A DNA stretch of 64,000 bases from Stercorarius parasiticus (lineage: Eukaryota; Chordata; Aves; Charadriiformes; Stercorariidae): contig VWZL01004638.1 in assembly GCA_013396915.1 (NCBI GenBank), positions 62,001-126,000 of the forward strand, read 5' to 3'. Shown here in pieces: positions 9,823 to 24,100 of this stretch. The translations under genes and the position numbers were made by a program. The notes beneath the pieces were generated by a model. The model saw only the letters and a program-made list of their open reading frames with translations. It was not told the origin of the DNA and searched no databases. Positions within the stretch are counted from its first letter, which is position 1. The number at the start of each line of letters is the position of its first letter.

Positions 9823-12800
9823 TTTTTCCTGAAATCTCTAAGGGCTTGTTGCATTGTGAAAATCTATTCTTTCAGTAACTACCTACTTCTAATGATTACA
9901 GTGAACTTGAAAATGTGAACTTCAAGGGTGCGATGCCTGGGAAGAAAATAAGGCCACATTTACATATATTTTAATACTTGCAAGATTTATTGCACTAATA
10001 TCTAGGAGCTAGAGACAGTGAATTGCAGAATTTGAATGCTAATTCGTTATTGACTATCAAATACTGTCTATGACATCTTCTTATTTCAGTTCCTGTGTAT
10101 ACTTCAGGCTGGGTATTTCAGAGCTTGACCTTCATTAGCCCTCTCCTATTTTTTGTGTGGACTCAGCTTATCCTTAATCTTAAATCTCTGTCAAAAAGGA
10201 AATTTATCCCTCTGCAAACTATTTACACCTTGATCTTGTTCCTGCAAAAACTTACACAGGTCATGTCTAGTGTATGCCAGTGAAAAAAATCTGTCTATGA
10301 ATAATCAATTATTTCAATAGGGTCATTGACAGGAAACTTAGGGCTTATGCATGTGTATGCAGAATTATGGCTCTGATTTGGGAGCTCGTGTGAGCTCTAG
10401 GTGATACGCAGGCTCGAGGAAGAACCTTTCATGGAGGATGGAATCATTCCAAGGAGATGGCTGTGAATCAGATCAATGATCCTCTTTCTCCCAGCTGAAA
10501 ACTGTAGTTGTACACGCAGTGAAATACTTTTCTACAGTCTGTAAGATATATTCTTGGCTTGCTAAATGGGAGATGCTGTGCTCCGGTGCGTTTCAAGCCT
10601 CATAAGTGATGTGCAATTGTACCATATGGAAATGCCTTTTAAAAATCCAATCAAAATAATTGATTTTTCATAGACAGGGCTCAGTTTGTCATCGAGTTGC
10701 ATTCCTCACAAACCCCTCAGAAATGTAGCATGCCAATAAAATATGCAGAATGATTACAAAACCACTGTCAGTTTTGGTTGTGGTGTTTGTTTTTGTAGCC
10801 TTATGTTGAAATGTTTTATTTTCTTCCAAGACTGAAGTGCCAAGGAAGAATATTATTTTATTCTGTAGCTACCCACTAAACCCCCAAAAATGCATGGGTA
10901 AAATTCCCGGCTTTAGTGAATACTCTTTTCTGACTATGACTCATCTACAAATAATAAAAAAAAGATTAAAACTTCTTTCTAGGCAGGAGTATTATAACAG
11001 AAACTGTATTAGAACATGTATTCTTATACAAATCCAAACTTATCATGAAATTTGATAATAGCATTTATATTTTTAAAGATAAACAGATTTAAGGTAAAGT
11101 AGTAATTGCACTTTCAGTGGCTTCAGCAGAATGTCTTTGGTTTGGATTTTGTTCTGTTTTTTTTTTTTTTAAACTGTTTCAGCTTTATAAGACAAAAATG
11201 CAGATGAGTAACTGCATACTAAGGAATAGATACATAGCAGATGAAAATCAGTGTAACTCCACTGAAACCAAGGGGGCTTGTCAAGCTCCAAAAGTCAGAC
11301 AGAACTGAAATTTGGCCCATTACTTTTATGTCTTTTTTAAATGGGCTTTCATAGAGAGTTCAGTTTTCCCTCTCTTTTTTTTGCCAGACCCCATCAATTC
11401 ACAGATGGCTGGCAGACATACTAGATAATAAAAGAAGTGTATTTTTTATTAAGTAAGTGTGGCTATAATAATGGTATTCACTGTGATTTTACCACTGAAT
11501 GCTTAAGTCTTACAGCCCGAACCAGCCAGCAATGAACACCCTGGCATGTCATTTTGCTCAGAGCCTTCCTGATTTTGGTGGTTCTCAAAACAGACACACG
11601 AGATTCTGTTGTGTGAGCCCAGTTGCAAGATTAAAGCACTTTTGTTAAAGTGCTTTACTTAACAGTTTCCTGAATCATGAGCATCCACACTTCGTTATTT
11701 ATTTAATATCAACATCTGACTTTTCATTCACATGAAACACAAATGTCTATGGAGGGTACTGGACGTGTGATCAAGGTATCTATGTTTGTGATGTGAATGG
11801 ACTGGCACCAATTCAACCTAAGTATTTATATGTGTGGATTTTTATAAATTAAATCAGAAAAATGAGAGTTCAGTCCCGTTACAATACATTATTTTTAGAT
11901 TTAGCATTTACTTGCCTGCTCTTTGGTACAGGAGATGTATTTTAGGAGGTTTTTTTAATAATTGCTACGTTTAAATACTTGTTCTTTGTTCTCTTAAAAA
12001 AAGAAACAAGGAAATATTGACTTATTTAAGACAATGAAAAGGATTTAATCTTAGCTGCAAAATAGACTGAAATATACGGTGACATATATAAACTCAAGCC
12101 AGCAATAATTTTCTATCTGTTTTAAAATCAGCTGAAGTTAAAGAGCTTACAGGCTCAGGTTTAACTCTGGATGCAGTGGGACCGGTGAAGTCGTAGGCAT
12201 GAGAATATGGCTGTAAACAGCAAAATCTCTGACTAGAGACAGAAAAATAAATGTAAGGGATAGAGGTTTGAATTATTTTTCATCTTAAATGCTGGATCTG
12301 ATATCTTTTTTATCAGAAATTGGTTTGGCACAGAGCAGAGGTTACCATTAGATTTCTAAAAAGGAATTAAAAACCTGTGATGCTAAAGCCAAATCCTGAG
12401 CTCAGCGACATGGTTGCTCCCCAAGAGTTTACGCGTGTCCCACATTGAGCTGTGACCCATGAGGTTACCCCGCATCCTCTCTTTCACCTGTTTAAGAGAG
12501 GGCGGCACTCATCACATGGTTTAGCTTTTATTTCTTTCTGCTACAACTGTTTTGGTTTTGTTCTGAAATGCTCTGAAAGCTGAAGAACAAAAGCAGAATT
12601 TGAGTCTAGGGAGAGCACTAGGGATTGTAAGATTTTAATCATCCATCTCACTAGCATGTGTTCCAGTGAAAGAACATACAAATGGAGCTTGCTGAATAAT
12701 GTCTAGGATCAGCTGCCCTTTTCCAGCAGGAATTGACTTAACACACAGAAGGACAATTTTTCAACATAAAGTTTACAGTCACGCTGACAACTCATTGTCA

Positions 12801-14989
12801 TTTTGCTTCATTCTTTTGTCTCTTATCTTTTTTGAGCTGCTAAAAACACAAGGAAGAGAAGGCAGAGAATTTACTGAAGAATTATACCTCAAAAAAAAAT
12901 AATTGAACCAAGTTAGAAAAGGATTGTATATCCCATGAGACAGTCCTCCTCCTGCCTGGTTGTATTAATTGCTTCCTCCATAAGGAATGCCAAACAATGA
13001 CTATAAAAACAAAATCAGTCCCTCTATTTTGCTTGGGTTATAGCAATCCTAGCAGGATGTTGTCATACCTATCTTTTATTTGTAAAAGCTGGCAATCATT
13101 CCAGACATTGCCAGTATAGTACACAAACACATGCAAGAATTACTGTTAGATATTAACTGCGTGTATTGAATGCTTCATTGCATATGTTTAAGAGTCTCAT
13201 GAGAAAAATCTCAGCGTATGCACAGAAATGACATGTGTTGCCACCACAGCTGCTACAGTATTTTCACACTTTAGCGTGCTGTCTCATGGCAATCAGGAAA
13301 CTATTATTTTGTATAAGAACTAAAGAAAACTTGAAATGACGGGTTCTGTTAGCCCTCTGCATTTTGTAAAAAAAAAAACAAACCACACACCCTAATCCCT
13401 GCAATCTACCTCCAAAAAAAATCAGCCAGCTATGCATTCTCCACCGTCTGTCTCGCAGCGTATCATTCCTTCTCACTTGACAAAAACACTGCCTTTGGCT
13501 TTTTGTAACAGGGGAGCTTAAGATGTTGTGAAATCTGGGATCCAAATGATAGGGAACCAGATTTGCCAATGCAGTGCCAAGTTATCACATTTAGAATACA
13601 TGCTTAGAGCATGTTTTCATAAATAAACTTAAAGAAATACCCTAGCAAAAGGTTCTTTAACTGTTTCTCAATTGCAACTAGATGGCTCGATACCACAAAG
13701 AAGGACCAACACAATGATGTTGCTAAGATTCTTTTACCTTCTTCTAAATGCAGTGTAGGGTATTCGCATATTTAAGTTTCAGAAGAATAAGAGTTATAAA
13801 TGGATGTGCTCAACAGTATTTTTATAGTACACTTACAAAAAATAAAATCTGTGTTGCTTTAGAATCTGATAATGGGCTCATTTCAAAGCGCAAAAATCAG
13901 ATCCAGTAGCAAGAACAGAAACTGAGTCGATAACCTGAGGAACAAGATCCTCTCCATACAGCAGCAACAAAATTTCCCCACATTACTCCTTTTCAGTATG
14001 ATGGGATCATGGCTGTTAATCTGTACGTGGCATCTTCCCAGGTAGGAAGCTAAATGCATCTGTGCTCCCACCCCGGTTCCCAAAGCATTGCTAGGGACTT
14101 GGCGCAAAGATCTCGGTATGTGTGTGCAGCAGCAGCCTTCCTCTTGCTTCTCTCCACGAGTTAGAGCCACTCTTGGTTAGAAGCTGATTTTCCTTCAGCC
14201 TCCAAGAGCACCTGGAAAGGGTTTGGGATTTCCCTTGTGGTAACAAGCTATGAATTTTCTATGTGAATCTTGAAAAAGTCTGCCTAGTTTTCTGCTGCGC
14301 GAAGCATCAATACACCGCACTTAGATCAGTGGAGGTCTGCAACTGCTCACACGAGTGTGAGAGCACTGTGGTGCCGCTATTGGTGTGGACTAGAAAAGGC
14401 TATGAAACTTGCCAAGTAAGAGTTAAAAAGCAATGGAAAACCATCCCTGCCTCTGGGTAGACAGAAGACAAGTTATAACATATTTTTACCCAGAAGAAAG
14501 TGGCAGATGTTCCTGGGACAGCATAGAGAGCATCTGGAGTGCCTGTAGAGATTGTAGTATAGGCTCTGCAGTTCTGACTTCATCTTAGGTGGTATAGTAT
14601 AAGGAGTTAAAATCTTGGCATGGCTTTCATCAATGAGAAAAACATAAAGCTGCATTTTTAACTAGTTGTCTTTAAACAAAAGGTTGCAAAGTTCTACTTT
14701 TTGTCTTGGGAAATGTTTGGAATATGCTGCTTTTCCTCTCCAAACCTTTGTATCTACAACAACAAATGCCTCCATTATAAAAGTGGAAATATTAATGCCC
14801 ATAGGCTTTATGGTTTTCATATTTTGTGTGAAAATATGTGCCCACTGTCAACTAATAGAGTATTGGGACCATTTCTTCTTTCTTTTTCTTTATTGCCTAA
14901 GGACACAGAGCTTGATCCACAACTGCATTGTTTCAGTCCTGTGTATTGACGCTGCACTGAAATCAAAAGGGTGACTGTGGGGTTTGGTG
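9823..14989. other. non-coding stretch
   Basis: AT-rich DNA with many short A or T runs and no gene that I can support. The open frames here (for example 13264-13569 minus, 101 codons, and 14263-14460 plus, 65 codons) have no recognisable domains. Very old repeats may be present but are too diverged to call by eye. Confidence 0.5.
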
Positions 14990-15400
14990 AGCATGAGTCA
15001 GCCCTGCACACCTGAAGTGGACATTGCTTTGCCGTGACGAATACCGAGAGGCACAGTGCGACTAAGAATGAGTGAAACCAGCAAGGGAAGGAGGCAGCCA
15101 GTCCCTGCTTCCCACCATACCAGCCTCTTAAGAAAGAAAAGAGGCACTGCTGGGGCCCGCTATGCCAGCAGACAGGAGTAGACCGGTGTGCTGAGCCCAG
15201 CAGGCTGCTGCCAACCCCAGAGTGCAGCTCTCCAGGGAGAGGGTTCCTCCAGTAACGTCGTGTGGCCACTTTGCCTTGGGAAGGGACTCAGGCTGCCTCC
15301 CGCTCCTGCGGAGATGAGGTGCCCCGTCAGCCTCAGCCAGGTGGTCTAGAGTCACGGGCGGGCAGGCAGCTACACCGGCATGGTTAATTAGCCTGCAGAA
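14990..15400. other. GC-rich patch, no assigned function
   Basis: Base composition shifts clearly from AT-rich flanks to GC-rich sequence with several CpG dinucleotides. Examples are around 15030-15070, 15250-15265 and 15300-15370. A 150-codon minus-strand frame (14817-15269) overlaps the patch. Stops are rarer in GC-rich DNA, so that frame may be chance. The patch could be a small CpG-containing regulatory element, an unrecognised old repeat, or a lineage-specific transcript exon. I cannot choose among these. Confidence 0.4.
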
Positions 15401-18400
15401 CCAGTAACAAAGTACACAATAAATAAATATATGCTGCTCCCTGTACGTATTGGAAACTCCCAACATTGGTTGAGTGTGAACAAAGAGCAGTTTACCAAGG
15501 AATGGGGAAGAAGAACAGTATAGGATATTTCACATATCCTACCAATATTGCCCAGTCCTACTTACAATTTATGGGTTGGGATGATGTAGTAAACACTTTG
15601 GAGGTCTATCGTTTCATTATTTTGACATAATGAGGTTAACAGCCTAACTTTTTCAGAGGGGTGGTTCTTACTGTAATATAAAGGGTTAAAATTATCCAGC
15701 TATACATGCTGCGGAGACTATTAGAGAAGCAGAAGCACAAATGATACCATGATATTACTTTATGAATGTGAGTGAGAAAAAAATGGCAAAGAGAAAGCAA
15801 AATCTGAATGATGGGGTGTTGTACCTCTTTGTTTTGAGACAAGTTTGGATCTTCAACAGATGTTTATTCCAGGAGCTCTGAGGAAACATAGATACAAGAC
15901 TTTTGCAAAGTAGATTTATGCAGCTTTTGCTAACACAAATAGAACAATCAAACCCTATTAAGTATTTCTTAGCTAATTCTGTGGCCAGTTTCTGTCTTCC
16001 ATTGATCTGCTCTATCCCTGTGAACGTCTCTGTTTTTATAATAACTTTTAAAATTAATGCATTTAATATTACAGAGAAATCATCTTTCCTCATTCGACTG
16101 GCAGTTCTTACACTAAGACAGGAAAGAAAATGTAAGTCTTTTCCACCACCAGTGTTCATACATCCGGAAAGAGATCCAACAATATTTTGTTGGTTTTCAG
16201 CCACTTTGAAAGAACGTTAAGACATTGCCATCAGAAGTAGAGGTGGGGGACGTGTGAGGCTGAGACAGAGAGAAATATCTGATGAGGTCTGACAGGGCTG
16301 TGTTGCAGCATCTGACTTCCCATAGCCTTATGCTAATGTCCTTTGTCTTCATCTATCCAGTACAACATTATTACTGTGATGCAGTATCATTAAACCAACA
16401 GAAACTTTAATCAAAGAATAAGAAACCCACAGATCATTCTCACCCATTACAGTGGGCTAAATCTAGTAAGATTTAGTAGGTATAAGCATCTTCTTACTGC
16501 TGCTGCTGCTTCTTCTTAGTATTTTTCCTAAAAATATTACCAGGAAAAGAATTATTTTCCATGTACATTGCACCATGACAGGTTTTTTTTGGTAAATTCA
16601 CATCCATAACAGCTACTGACTGACTTAGCAACCAATTCTGTGAAATCATGTAAAATTATTGAACTATCAGCAAAAGTCAACCAACTGCTTTTAAGTTTTG
16701 ATATTTCTATTCCACTAGCTTGTAAACATACAGTAAAATTGCTTTTGTGATTATAGCAGAGGAATCACTGATGATTTATCAAGGAGAAGCTTATTATTAG
16801 TCTTGTCAGGATGACAACTTCATTAATTATCCAGTGGTTTTGTTGATCATTTCATTTCTTCATATGAATAATTTAAAACTTTGATACATACAGTAATTTT
16901 CATGAAAGGCCTTCATATTGGTCAGCTTGTCAGTTGCACATAGAAGACTGAAATCCCAAATTAAATATCTCGCGTCCTTTGCAATCTCAGTGAAGTTAAT
17001 TGAAACACTGTTGCTTTCACCATTTCTAATCCTGCTGTAACAGTCTAAAAGAAATTACCAAAATAAAATGTTTGATCATCATAAGCAAAATTTTAATTAG
17101 TTTTATATTTTATTTCATTACTCCTAAATTTTTGTGACACAAATAATGTTTCTATATGTTATTTCCCATTTATTCCTTATGGCAAAGCAAGTTGAAGAAT
17201 TAAGAGCAAGGCACTAAGGGACAAGCAATAGATGAGATAATAAAGAGTTAACTTTTGGAAAGGAGATCTATAATCCTAGTCTTTAAAAAAGAAACAGAAA
17301 CAAGCCTAATATCATTTTATTACTATGTCTATGATACGGAATTGCTGAGGACCAATCGAAATGAAGTATCAAACCTGAGCTACAGTGTTGAGTTCCTGTC
17401 TTTGAACTGTTCCTATGTATCTGTTCCTTGCATTTTTGTGTTGGGTACTGATAAGGATCCTCGCTACCACAGCGTCTGAAGATGGAGACACCAGTACATT
17501 TAAATATATCTCCAACTTTCTTGACTTGTCTTTGAAGCATATTCTCTCTTTATTTTTTTTTTCTTTTGTGAGGCATAGTGCACCTTAGTCCCATCTCATA
17601 GACACAGAACTTAGTAAAACCAACAATTTTTGTCTTGCTAAATTTGCGGTGTATTTATGACCACAGATTGTTTTCAAAAGCTGATAAATAGAAACAGAAT
17701 TTTCCAAATATGCCTCTTAGCCAAATTAAGCACAATAAACATTTAGGCTAGGAAATAATGAAATGCACCCAGACCGCCCATTCAGAATATAAATGAATAT
17801 TCACATGCTGAGCATACAAATTGAATGTCTTCCACAAAACAGTTTCCTTAGCCAGTTATAGATCTGATAGGGTATCTAGAATAGTTGGTCTCCGATTGAT
17901 CAGGTACTTCATGTTTAAGTCCTGCATTATCTTTCTGTGTAGGAGCAGGCAGACAAGGTTTATGGTTAGTATCTTTTAACTAGCAAGGGAAAGATTTTCA
18001 AGCGTCACAAATAAGAAGCAAACAAAATTACAATGCAAAAATAAGCTCGTTTTCTTTTAAGAATGAAAATTTATGTTTCTAAGGAAGTTAGTCAAAATGT
18101 GGTAATGGGATTAAGTCATCTAGAAATGCAACACCCAGAAACAGCTTATAAAAAACATTTATTGTATGTTCCAGTCACCTGTGGTATGACAGGTGGAGAA
18201 AGGCATGCTCAGCACCTTATTGGAATAAGCTTTGTGACTCTGGACTTGGTTGCCTTGCAGTGCAAGGACACATTGATTCCTTTCATGCTGTATACCCAGA
18301 TTCTCTCTCAGAGAATTAAGTCTTTTTTGAAAGAGATAAGTATTTTAAGGGACAGCCCACAAACACACACATACTTAGGATGTTTGAAGTCAGTAAACCA

Positions 18401-21134
18401 TTCCTGAAGTTGTTCTAGACGACTAGTGGAGCAGCGTTCAAATACACCAGAGGGGCCTTGATATTTTATTTCTAGTTGCCATTTTGGCCAATGTGCTTTT
18501 AACACCAGTCTCCATTAGACAATAAAGACCTTTGGTTCTGTCTGTATTTTGTATTTATTCAAATCTGAGGTAAAGGTAGGGCTGCATTCATATCCCCTGT
18601 AGAGAGAGGGAAGACACCCAGCTAGACCAATCGACATGTACTCAAAGAAAATCAGGAATAGCCAAAAAAACCAATAGCCAAAGCCAGCAAAGTAGACACT
18701 CCTGATTAGGAGCAATAGATAATCTTCATGTAACATTTTTTAAAGTAACACTTTTCTTCACAGATTATCCATACTATTAGGATGCTTTGTGTACTACTCA
18801 GGGGAGAGATAGCCTTCACTTCATGGAGCTGTGGGCACACCCTGTTGGTTAACATCACCTGTGATTTTCATAGGAATCATATTTAGGCCTTTGTGCCTTG
18901 AGTCTGTATATATGTTAGTGGGATCAGAACTTGTGCCTGGCTCAACTCACCTCCAGAAGTAAGTAAGTACAAAACTCTACTAGCTCAGCGTGCTCAATTC
19001 AGTAAATATTTTTGGAACTGAGAGTATTGATTGACTGGTGAAGCTTATGTGGTCAGATCAATTTCTTCCCTGGGAAAGAGACTTCAGAATTTCAATTTGC
19101 CTTTTCGGTGCCTGAAAGATCTGATAGTGTGTTTAATGTTTTTCCCTTTTTCTTTGTGTTCTTTTTCTTACAAAATCTACACTGCCAGGGTCACTTACCA
19201 ATTTATTCTCGCTGATACAAAATTTATGTGACTAGTGCTGGAGGTGCATGGAAAAACATGCCTATTGGCCTTGCCTCTTCCTTTCAGGTGATGTATGGTT
19301 CAAAATGCTTTCACTCCTAGCCTAGCAAAAAAGTCTGGTGCCTTTAGTCGTGCCATTCACTATTCAGTCAAGCATTCTGATGACAATCATTACCTTTCCT
19401 TTTACTTCACCAGCCACTAACAGTTGGATCGCAGGAAAACCGCTGCTGTCCCTCTTAGAGAATGCAGTGCAGCTGTGACATTTTACCAGGGTGGGAATTC
19501 ATCATTAGTTATCCAGGTGCTAATTAATTTAATTTTTAATGTCATAGTACATATGCAGAAGAGTGTTAGGGTGTTTGTTGATAATTACTTTGAGCAAGAT
19601 AAGGTGCAAAAGGAAACGGCTTCTACACACGTGATATAATACACCTGTAGGGATGTTACAAATGTGATGTGTGACTTCATACAATATGTTCCCCAATATG
19701 AGATTCAAAATAATCCTTCTCAAAGCTACAGAAACGCAGCAAACCCATACTTTAGTTTTTTAAGTTTTAGACTTCAATGCATTTTAACTTTTCACTAATG
19801 TGTACAACACCTTATATTGTTCATGAGATTGGAGAAGCAGAATTATACTCATCGTGGCATACCATGCACATAGGATGGTTTGTTTACAAGTAAAAACAGC
19901 TTTCATACATCTTTTATTTTAATGGAAAAGAGATTAAAACTTTTCAATTATGAACGTCGGATACAGTTTCAATGGCAAACTCTCATACTGCCTTTGTCTC
20001 TGGATAATTTTTGTTTTTCTAATTACACTATAGAGATGCAGCTTGATACTAGGAACAAAACAATTTAGCTGATCAAGATTAGGTAACGAATAAACAAAGA
20101 AATAATCCAAACAACCTGTTTACAAACAAAAGAAAAACAGTGATTATGAAAAGTCAAAAGTATACTTAGTGAAGTAAATGTTTCACTGCAATAAACTTCC
20201 AATGATTTCTTTATTGTTATTTAAAACATTCTAAACTGTAAAAGATAATTCAAGCGAAAACTGAAAAAAATGTATTACCCAATTAAAAATAGCTAAAAAG
20301 ACTAAAACAAAAGCCTTAGGCCTAAATATTCCGAATATATTTTTTTAAATATTCAGGAAATAAAATTATATAAACATGAAGTGGTTTGGTATTTCCAAAT
20401 ATATATTTTTTTCATTAAAAACACAAAATCCCAGGAACATAAGTATACGTAAGAAAGTAAGTTTGTAAGTATGTAAGTTTACTCTTCCATTTGTAGTCAA
20501 CCAAAAAACGACAAAAATATTTTATCAAATTCTTTCATTTGACCTTTTACACACTGTAACAAGAGCAGAACCTGCCTTTAAAGTGACCACCACAAGCTAG
20601 AGGAGAGTTATTCCATTCCATGGTATCACACACCTCCTTTGTAGTTCCCAGCACAGGAGGTATGCGTACAATGGGGTAAAGCAGAGATCCTGACTGGAAG
20701 GAGGCATTGCTGTAGCATTTCTGTGTGCATTTCAAACAAATAGGCCTGCAGTAAACCACAGTAATTCAACCAAATTAATATCCTTATCAAAGCAGCAGTA
20801 ACCCCTGCTGCAATAGTTCAAAATCCTCACAGTACTTAGGTAGCATTCCAGTTGGACTACCTTAAGGCCAATGTGATACGCTATCCTACAAAAGGAACTT
20901 AATAATTCAAATGCAGGTGTCTTTATGGATAATTCAGGGTAAGGGGGAAAAGTCTTAATCAGTTCATACATCGGTGAGTGAGAAGACTTGTGCTTTCAGC
21001 AACAAAATTCTTTTTCCAGAGTTTCCAATTTTCAGAAGAGTATTGCTAGTAAACATCAAATTTGTAATTTGTGCACCAAGGAATAATGAATGTTATATTT
21101 TTCTCTTCTGATATTTAGAATTTGACTTGGTTAG
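15401..21134. other. non-coding stretch
   Basis: No gene or young transposon is recognisable. One exon-like arrangement (16075-16131, plus) is noted among the findings but is too weak to annotate as coding. Near 20436-20480 the sequence GTAAG recurs several times, a small degenerate repeat. Confidence 0.5.
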
Positions 21135-21187
21135 ATGTATGTATGTATAGATGCATATATATATATATGTATTTATATTTATATTTG
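21135..21187. repeat. ATGT/AT/TTTATA simple-sequence tract
   Basis: A degenerate microsatellite. Three ATGT-like units are followed by an alternating (AT)n run (about 21154-21168) and TTTATA-type repeats. Such tracts are variable and carry no coding signal. Confidence 0.85.
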
Positions 21188-24100
21188 TAGCATGAAGAGC
21201 TTCTTCAGAAAACCCCAGGAAAGGAGAGACTTGTTCATCAATTTGTTTTTACATGGGCCCATGTGAATTCCTCAGACTCCCATAAAAAAGGAACCTTAAC
21301 ACCGAACACCATTCCGCAATCCCAGTCAGCCAAAGCAAAGATGCAGCGTAATGAAAACTTAATTGCACAAGTTCACGAGGGGAGAATGAACTCCCTAGAG
21401 CAAGTGCTAGATAACAAGTACATTAAAAAAAAAAAAAGGCAACAAAACCACTGTGACAAATAGCCATTAAAGCGATAATGCTGTCAGAATGAAACAAAAA
21501 TTTCAGTACATTATCATCAAAATAGGCAACCCTAAAGCGTATGATGAATATACTTGACATAAATAGTAGGCTGGACAGCTATAAGAAAGTGGTCATTTCT
21601 TTTAAACATTTGTTTAGGAAACAAATTTCCTGAAAACACCACAGTGTGAATTGTCAGTATCCAAGTTCAAAGATGGCCTGCAAGTAGAACTGCCTAGCTG
21701 AATTGGACCTAAATATTAAGGCTATCATTTTGCCAAACTGAGTTGGGAGTATTTTGCATAAGTTGAAAACATTGTGGCCTTGAGTTATGCTGCACGGGCT
21801 GGAGTCACAAAATGTCAGGAACTGTATGATAAACCAATAGATACAAACACAAGACACATGGAAATGTGCGGAGAGCTTGAGTGGTTGGGGAAGAGGCATT
21901 TGTTCTACGCAGTCTTAATAAATTAATTATGTGAAACACAGAAAGTGATCTCAGAAAGCTGCTAATTGCCAATTCTTCTCCATGTGCCTCATCCCCATTT
22001 CCTTTCACATGCTCCCTTTGCTCATTTCCACCTACTTTTTTTTCTTGAATGCAGGAATTTGAACTTCACTGCACTCTGTGGTACAACTGCTTCTCCCTTG
22101 CCATGTGCCTGGTGTCCCACTTCTGCTCCGCCTGGCTGACTTCCTTGTTCTCTTTGTTTTCTCATGTCAAAATTTTGATATGCCACAGGGGTGACTCCCC
22201 TGACACTGCTTTTATCTGAATAGTTTGTAGAGATAAAAAGCAGTCCTTTACTGTAAATCTTTACCATGGTTCTTCCTTCAGGAAGACTTCCTTTGTTGCC
22301 TGTTATTGATTGTAATGTTGTGTCTAAACTTGAGCACTAAACCTGAAAATGCTTATTTGCTTGCCTGGCTACTCGCCCCAGTGATCCCATTGACTCAAAC
22401 AGCAGTTTTGTGTGAGTAAGAATAGTGGAATTTGGCATTTCATCTTTGTCTGTTAAATACAAAAGATAGTTCATCTAGTGTACAATACTTTCAGGAAGCT
22501 ATCAGGGGAAAAATATCTATCAGCAACCATTTCTGATCTACCAGTTTAAAAAAAAAAAGAAAAGAAAATTTATTCCCATCTGGGCCTGATTAAACTTCAA
22601 TTTGAACTTGTCCTGACCAGAAAATAAATGGTCTATGGAGACTGGATTTTTACCTACTTGAAAAAGCTTGTGTGTGTGTGTGAATATGTGTGTGTGTGTA
22701 GAAATATGATTTATGAAAGTATTGATTTTTTTGTTAAATAATGAATTAGATGTCCTACCACAATATTATTTATCAAACTTTTTTGTCATATAATTAAATT
22801 GTCACATAATGGATTGCAGCCATATAGATTCATTAAATATTAAAACCTACATATGACACAGTTCACTTTTCCTTTGGCTAACAACACATTTCCTCTGTTC
22901 TTTTCCATTAAGGTCAACAGTAGCTGTTCTTCAACCTTTTCATAGAAGTTGCAATAACCGTTTTCTAAGGTTAGAAAATACATGGCAAGCGAAGCTGTGA
23001 GAGTTGTATGTTTACTTATTCTCGGTTTGGAAGATAATTCTTTTTGGTGATCTTGGTAAACTTTAATTGTAATAGCTAATGGAGCCTTTTGCTGTGGAGA
23101 CAGTTGTTCCATCAGTTGTCTCCAGGTGTGAAATGAGCAAGTCTGCTGAACTGTAATAGAGTGGTTAGAGTCAGATCCAAGTCCTTATTCTGGAGAGAAA
23201 TATTAGTTGAAGTCTGGGCATGATTAAATTCTCAGCCTGTAAGCAGTGACCAAGAAAAGAACTTGGCAGAAATATTTTTTCTCACAGTACAGTATCTGAA
23301 TAATACAAGGGGAAGAGGAAGAAAGCAATGTTCACCACCATCTTAAATGGATCTCTTAATGGAATTTAAAATATGTTAAAATTGAAGTGTTTTAATCCAC
23401 ACTGGAAGAGAAGTGTGTAGATAAACTGTCAAGTAACAGTAACTAGAAATTGTGTTTGAGAAAGAGTAAGTTGATCAGATATCAAATATAATTGCATCCA
23501 ATGAAAGGCACTAAGACCCCTTTCAAGAACGAGTTCTCATTCAGAAAAGGACTAAAGAAGCTCTAAGAATGTTTTGAGAATATGCTCTTTGCAGATATAA
23601 AGTATAATACATTACTGTACTCGAGTGCAGAATTACCTTCAACTAAAGGTAACTCTAGTGATCTCCCATCTGGCAATATTGCTGACTCTCCACTAGTGCT
23701 TCCAAGTAATTGTTAAAAACAAAGCAAAAAAAAATCCCAAACAACACCCAAAGCAGAAAAAAAGAAACCCCACTCCAGACATTTTCTAATAAGAACTCCT
23801 AACCTAGAGATTTTGTAATAATAAAGAAATTATCTGTTGCGGGGGAGTACTGCATTGCACTGTCCAGGCGTAGTCATTATGTTGAGGTCGTATTTCTGTG
23901 TGTTGCTTGTTCAGTGCTGCATGATCCGAGAATTAAAAACACGACTTTCTTCTCTCCTCCTCCTCAAAAAATAGTTCGGGATGTCAATTTTTTGAACCCC
24001 TGATGGGGTTCAGACACCATGGCCTGGTTTTTTTTTTCTTTTCCATGTCATAAATTTTACAAGCAGTTTGATTATTGCATTCCTAATATTGCTTAAATTT

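Noticed and set aside
14817..15269. 150-codon minus-strand frame as a gene
   Set aside because: No recognisable domain, GC-rich DNA favours chance openness, and no convincing splice or start context. Kept only as a compositional finding.
18946..19030. Minus-strand donor-like site CTGGAG/GTGAGTTG with an upstream CTCTCAG
   Set aside because: All three frames between the sites contain stops, so it is not a coding exon.
23260..23330. Excellent minus-strand acceptor tract (TTTCTTCCTCTTCCCC ... TTCAG)
   Set aside because: No usable donor or open exon follows within a normal exon length.
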